Source: an uncultured bacterium (GTDB taxonomy: Bacteria > Verrucomicrobiota > Lentisphaeria > Victivallales > UBA1829). Taken from it: DNA of 33,681 nucleotides. The notes beneath the pieces are model-generated. The model had not been told where the DNA came from. It saw only the letters and a list, made by a program, of their open reading frames with translations, and did no database searches. The position numbers and the translations under genes were made by a program. Numbering within the stretch: the first letter of the stretch is position 1; the number at the start of each line of letters is the position of its first letter. The DNA lies in the NCBI GenBank assembly GCA_902762495.1, contig CACWOL010000044.1:1-33681 (forward strand). The letters run 5' to 3'. Of this stretch, positions 31,782 to 33,681 are shown piece by piece.

Positions 31782-32603
31782 ATGAAAAAGACAGTCAGCA
31801 AAAAGACATCCCGCATCGCGGTCATCGGCGCAGGCAAGATGGCGACCGCGATTACCGTTTCCCTCGTTTCCAAGGGCGTCCCCGCCTCGTCCATCCTTGC
31901 ATACGACGTGAGCCCCGCGGCCGCGAAGAAGTTCACTGCCGCCACGGGCTGCAAGACTGCCGCGACGCTCGCGGCCGCACTGAAGGACGCCTCGACCGTT
32001 CTGCTGGCGGTGAAGCCTCAGGTTGCACCAGTTGCGCTGAAGGAAGCCGGTCCCGCCCTCCGCGGCAAGCTCCTGATCTCGATCGTCGCAGGACTCAAGC
32101 TCGAATCCCTCTCGGCGCTCGCTTCCACGAACCGCATCGTCCGCGTGATGCCGAATACGCCCGCGCTCGTTCAGCAGGGCATGACGTGTTTCGCCGTGTC
32201 GCCGAAGGCCACGGCCGCCGACCGCGACAGCGCGCAGGATATTCTGTCCAGCTTCGGACTCGTCCGCGAGGTGCCGGAATCTCTGCTCGACGCCGTTACC
32301 GGCCTGAGCGGAAGCGGCCCGGCGTTCGTGATGGAGTTCATCCTCGGCCTCGCCGAGGGCGGCGTGTACTGCGGCCTGCCGCGCGATCTCGCCGTCGAAT
32401 CCGCCATCCAGACCGTGCTCGGCACCGCCGAGATGTGCAAACGCGATCCGCAGGCGATTTCCGCGCTCCGAAATGCGGTCATCACGCCGAACGGCACCAC
32501 GGCGCGCGGAATCCATGTGCTCGACGTCGCGGGATTCCGCGGCATCGTGGAGAACTGCGTGATTGCGGCGGCGGAACGTTCCGCCGAGCTCGGCCGCAAG
32601 TAA
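31782..32603 (+). CDS. proC: Pyrroline-5-carboxylate reductase
   Basis: A 273-residue enzyme reducing 1-pyrroline-5-carboxylate to proline with NAD(P)H. The Rossmann motif IAVIGAGKMATAI is near residue 11. Conserved later stretches are LAVKPQ, RVMPNTPALVQQGMTCF, DAVTGLSGSGPAFV and the C-terminal TPNGTTARGIHVLD. GAGG 8 nt upstream supports ATG 31782 over an in-frame GTG at 31773. It lies 18 nt after the lipoprotein gene and ahead of the NfeD-like gene, a housekeeping gene inside an envelope group. An unusual Lys/Ser-rich leader (KKTVSKKTSR) precedes the Rossmann fold. Confidence 0.95.
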   Translation: MKKTVSKKTSRIAVIGAGKMATAITVSLVSKGVPASSILAYDVSPAAAKKFTAATGCKTAATLAAALKDASTVLLAVKPQVAPVALKEAGPALRGKLLISIVAGLKLESLSALASTNRIVRVMPNTPALVQQGMTCFAVSPKATAADRDSAQDILSSFGLVREVPESLLDAVTGLSGSGPAFVMEFILGLAEGGVYCGLPRDLAVESAIQTVLGTAEMCKRDPQAISALRNAVITPNGTTARGIHVLDVAGFRGIVENCVIAAAERSAELGRK

Positions 32604-32664
32604 CAATGGTTTCCGTTTTTTGCAAAACAAACTATCCCTTTCCGGGGGAGACAAGGAGGCAAAT

Positions 32665-33249
32665 ATGATCATTCTCGGTACGATCAATGAGTTCATGAAC
32701 GGCGGCGGCATGATGTCCGTCTACTGGGGATTCGCCATCGGCGGGTCCGCGATCTTCGCCATTACGGCCATCTCGGCTCTCTTCGGGCTGGGCGGCGCGG
32801 AGTCCGGCGACGTCGACGTGGATATGGACGGCGAGATCGACATCGTCCACCCCGATTCCGGCATCTTCGATTTCAAACTGATCTCCTTCCGTTCCATCCT
32901 GGCCTTCATCGCCATGTTCGGCTGGGGCGGCGTGGTGTTCGGCGAACACGGCTGGAAAGGCTTCGGCGTCGCCATCGCCTGCGGCCTCGTGACCATGGTC
33001 ATCACCGCCTACCTCATCATGTCCATCCTGAAGCTCCAGCAGAGCGGCACGCGCGCGAACGCGTCGCTCATCGGGCAGAAGGGCACCGTGTACCTCGCCA
33101 TCCCGGCGGGCGGACGCGGCAAAGTCATCCTCGACCTCGGCGACTCCACGCGCGAGATCGCGGCGTTTTCCGAGGTCGCGCTGGAAAAGGGCGCGCCGGT
33201 CGTCACGACCGCGCTGAAGGCCGAAGTCTTCACGGTGAAACCGATCTGA
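32665..33249 (+). CDS. NfeD-like membrane protein with C-terminal OB-fold domain
   Basis: A 194-residue protein. Three hydrophobic segments lie at about residues 15-42, 70-90 and 97-122, with an acidic loop (ESGDVDVDMDGEIDIVHPD) after the first. From about residue 128 the sequence follows the soluble NfeD OB-fold pattern: LIGQKGTVYLAIPAGGRGKV, then LDLGDSTREIAAFSE and a final EVFTVKPI. NfeD-type proteins accompany membrane proteases or flotillins; none of those is adjacent, although an S41 peptidase is in the operon. AGGAGG 5 nt before ATG 32665 fixes the start; the longer frame from 32563 reads through the end of proC. Confidence 0.78.
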   Translation: MIILGTINEFMNGGGMMSVYWGFAIGGSAIFAITAISALFGLGGAESGDVDVDMDGEIDIVHPDSGIFDFKLISFRSILAFIAMFGWGGVVFGEHGWKGFGVAIACGLVTMVITAYLIMSILKLQQSGTRANASLIGQKGTVYLAIPAGGRGKVILDLGDSTREIAAFSEVALEKGAPVVTTALKAEVFTVKPI

Positions 33250-33270
33250 TCCTTTTTCCAAAAGAAAACC

Positions 33271-33315
33271 AAAAAAGCCGGCGCCCGTTGATTTGCGGAC
33301 GTCGGCATGTTTTTA
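33271..33315. terminator. Bidirectional terminator between the NfeD-like and DUF2442-like genes
   Basis: An 11-bp stem (33277-33287 with 33296-33306) with one mismatch and one G-T pair is flanked by AAAAAA on the left and TTTTT on the right. It can therefore end both converging transcripts. Confidence 0.75.
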
Positions 33316-33336
33316 GAGGGGAATTCAAATCTTTTT

Positions 33337-33681
33337 TCAGGCGGATTCGTGCTTGGAAAGCCGTTTTGCCGCGGTCGAACGGCGGGGGGAGGTTTCCTTC
33401 TTGTGCGGACGTCCGCCCTTCAATCCGTTGCGGCGGCTTGCGGCGGCTTTCCGTGCGGATTTGACCTGTCCTAATATCCGCGCGGCGTTCCGGCTCCTTG
33501 CCTTGAGCCAGGATTCCACGGATATCTTTTCGGGGAACTGTTCCGGGTGTTCCAGAGCCTCGATCGGCAGGTCGATCCCGATTGTATTCCAGTACACGCC
33601 CCAGCGGTCCGCCGTGACGTCGCGCAATTCCGTCGCACCGCAGTATTCGAACCACGGGAAATCCGCATAGCGCAGGAAAAA
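33337..33681 (-). CDS. DUF2442-like protein with basic tail (N-terminus cut by window edge)
   Basis: The frame is open from the window edge to a stop at 33337, giving 114 visible residues. The part near the edge reads FLRYADFPWFEYCGATELRD, then WGVYWNTIGIDLPIEALEHP, a pattern like DUF2442 proteins. These small proteins often stand next to a DUF4160 partner and are suspected antitoxin-type regulators. The remaining residues are unusual: a helix-rich Lys/Arg/Ala tail with NGLKGGRPHKKE, an AT-hook-like patch that could touch DNA. The partner, if any, lies outside the window. The TTG at 33627 is not likely to be the true start, since the conserved domain extends upstream of it. Confidence 0.6.
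   Translation of the reverse strand, partial: FFLRYADFPWFEYCGATELRDVTADRWGVYWNTIGIDLPIEALEHPEQFPEKISVESWLKARSRNAARILGQVKSARKAAASRRNGLKGGRPHKKETSPRRSTAAKRLSKHESA

Overview
The window is a 33.7-kb piece of a GC-rich bacterial chromosome, densely packed, with no rRNA, tRNA, phage, insertion-sequence or CRISPR signal that I can see. Gene content points to a Gram-negative, two-membrane organism: a lipoprotein, a secreted S41 protease, a type I secretion ABC transporter with its membrane-fusion protein, and a periplasmic-type sugar-binding protein. The mixture of a PyrK/PyrD class 1B pyrimidine enzyme, a pectin-type SGNH esterase, a sugar ABC importer and a large AIDA-repeat/FG-GAP surface protein is what I would expect of a Lentisphaerota (Victivallis-like) or related PVC bacterium. 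That placement is inference, not shown by a marker gene.

Layout. 1-1146 (-): rhamnogalacturonan acetylesterase-like SGNH hydrolase, cut by the window edge. 1256-1718 (-): RelB/RelE-type toxin-antitoxin pair with a palindromic operator. 1945-5799 (+): pyrK-pyrD-inositol monophosphatase-FkbM-like methyltransferase, ending in a clear terminator. 5928-10079 (-): argG-ppk1-mazG. 10287-13510 (-): rpmA-obgE-SDR-coiled-coil membrane protein. 13659-21343 (-): a surface-protein secretion locus made of an HlyB-type ABC transporter, a broken HlyD-type adaptor and a 1069-residue AIDA-repeat protein. 21529-23101 (-): two YbjQ-family proteins translationally coupled to a PrsW-like membrane protease. 23396-27797 (-): ribose-type sugar ABC importer whose binding protein is an internal tandem duplication. 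28136-29668 (+): MATE efflux protein. 29861-33249 (+): S41 peptidase-lipoprotein-proC-NfeD-like membrane protein, ending in a bidirectional terminator. 33337-33681 (-): DUF2442-like protein, cut by the edge.

How parts fit together. The HlyB/HlyD genes and the AIDA-repeat gene sit together on one strand, so the transporter probably exports that protein. The adaptor carries a frameshift with a short internal deletion, so the system may be dead or the assembly may be wrong there. The esterase and sugar importer suggest a plant-polysaccharide diet. The YbjQ-YbjQ-PrsW operon is the least explained gene group. Seven independently placed promoters all use TATATT as the -10 hexamer, so this looks like the local consensus.

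The points most worth following are the fused double binding protein (two copies about 88% identical), the YbjQ/PrsW operon, the 11-bp repeat array in the leader of the surface-protein gene, and the HlyD lesion.
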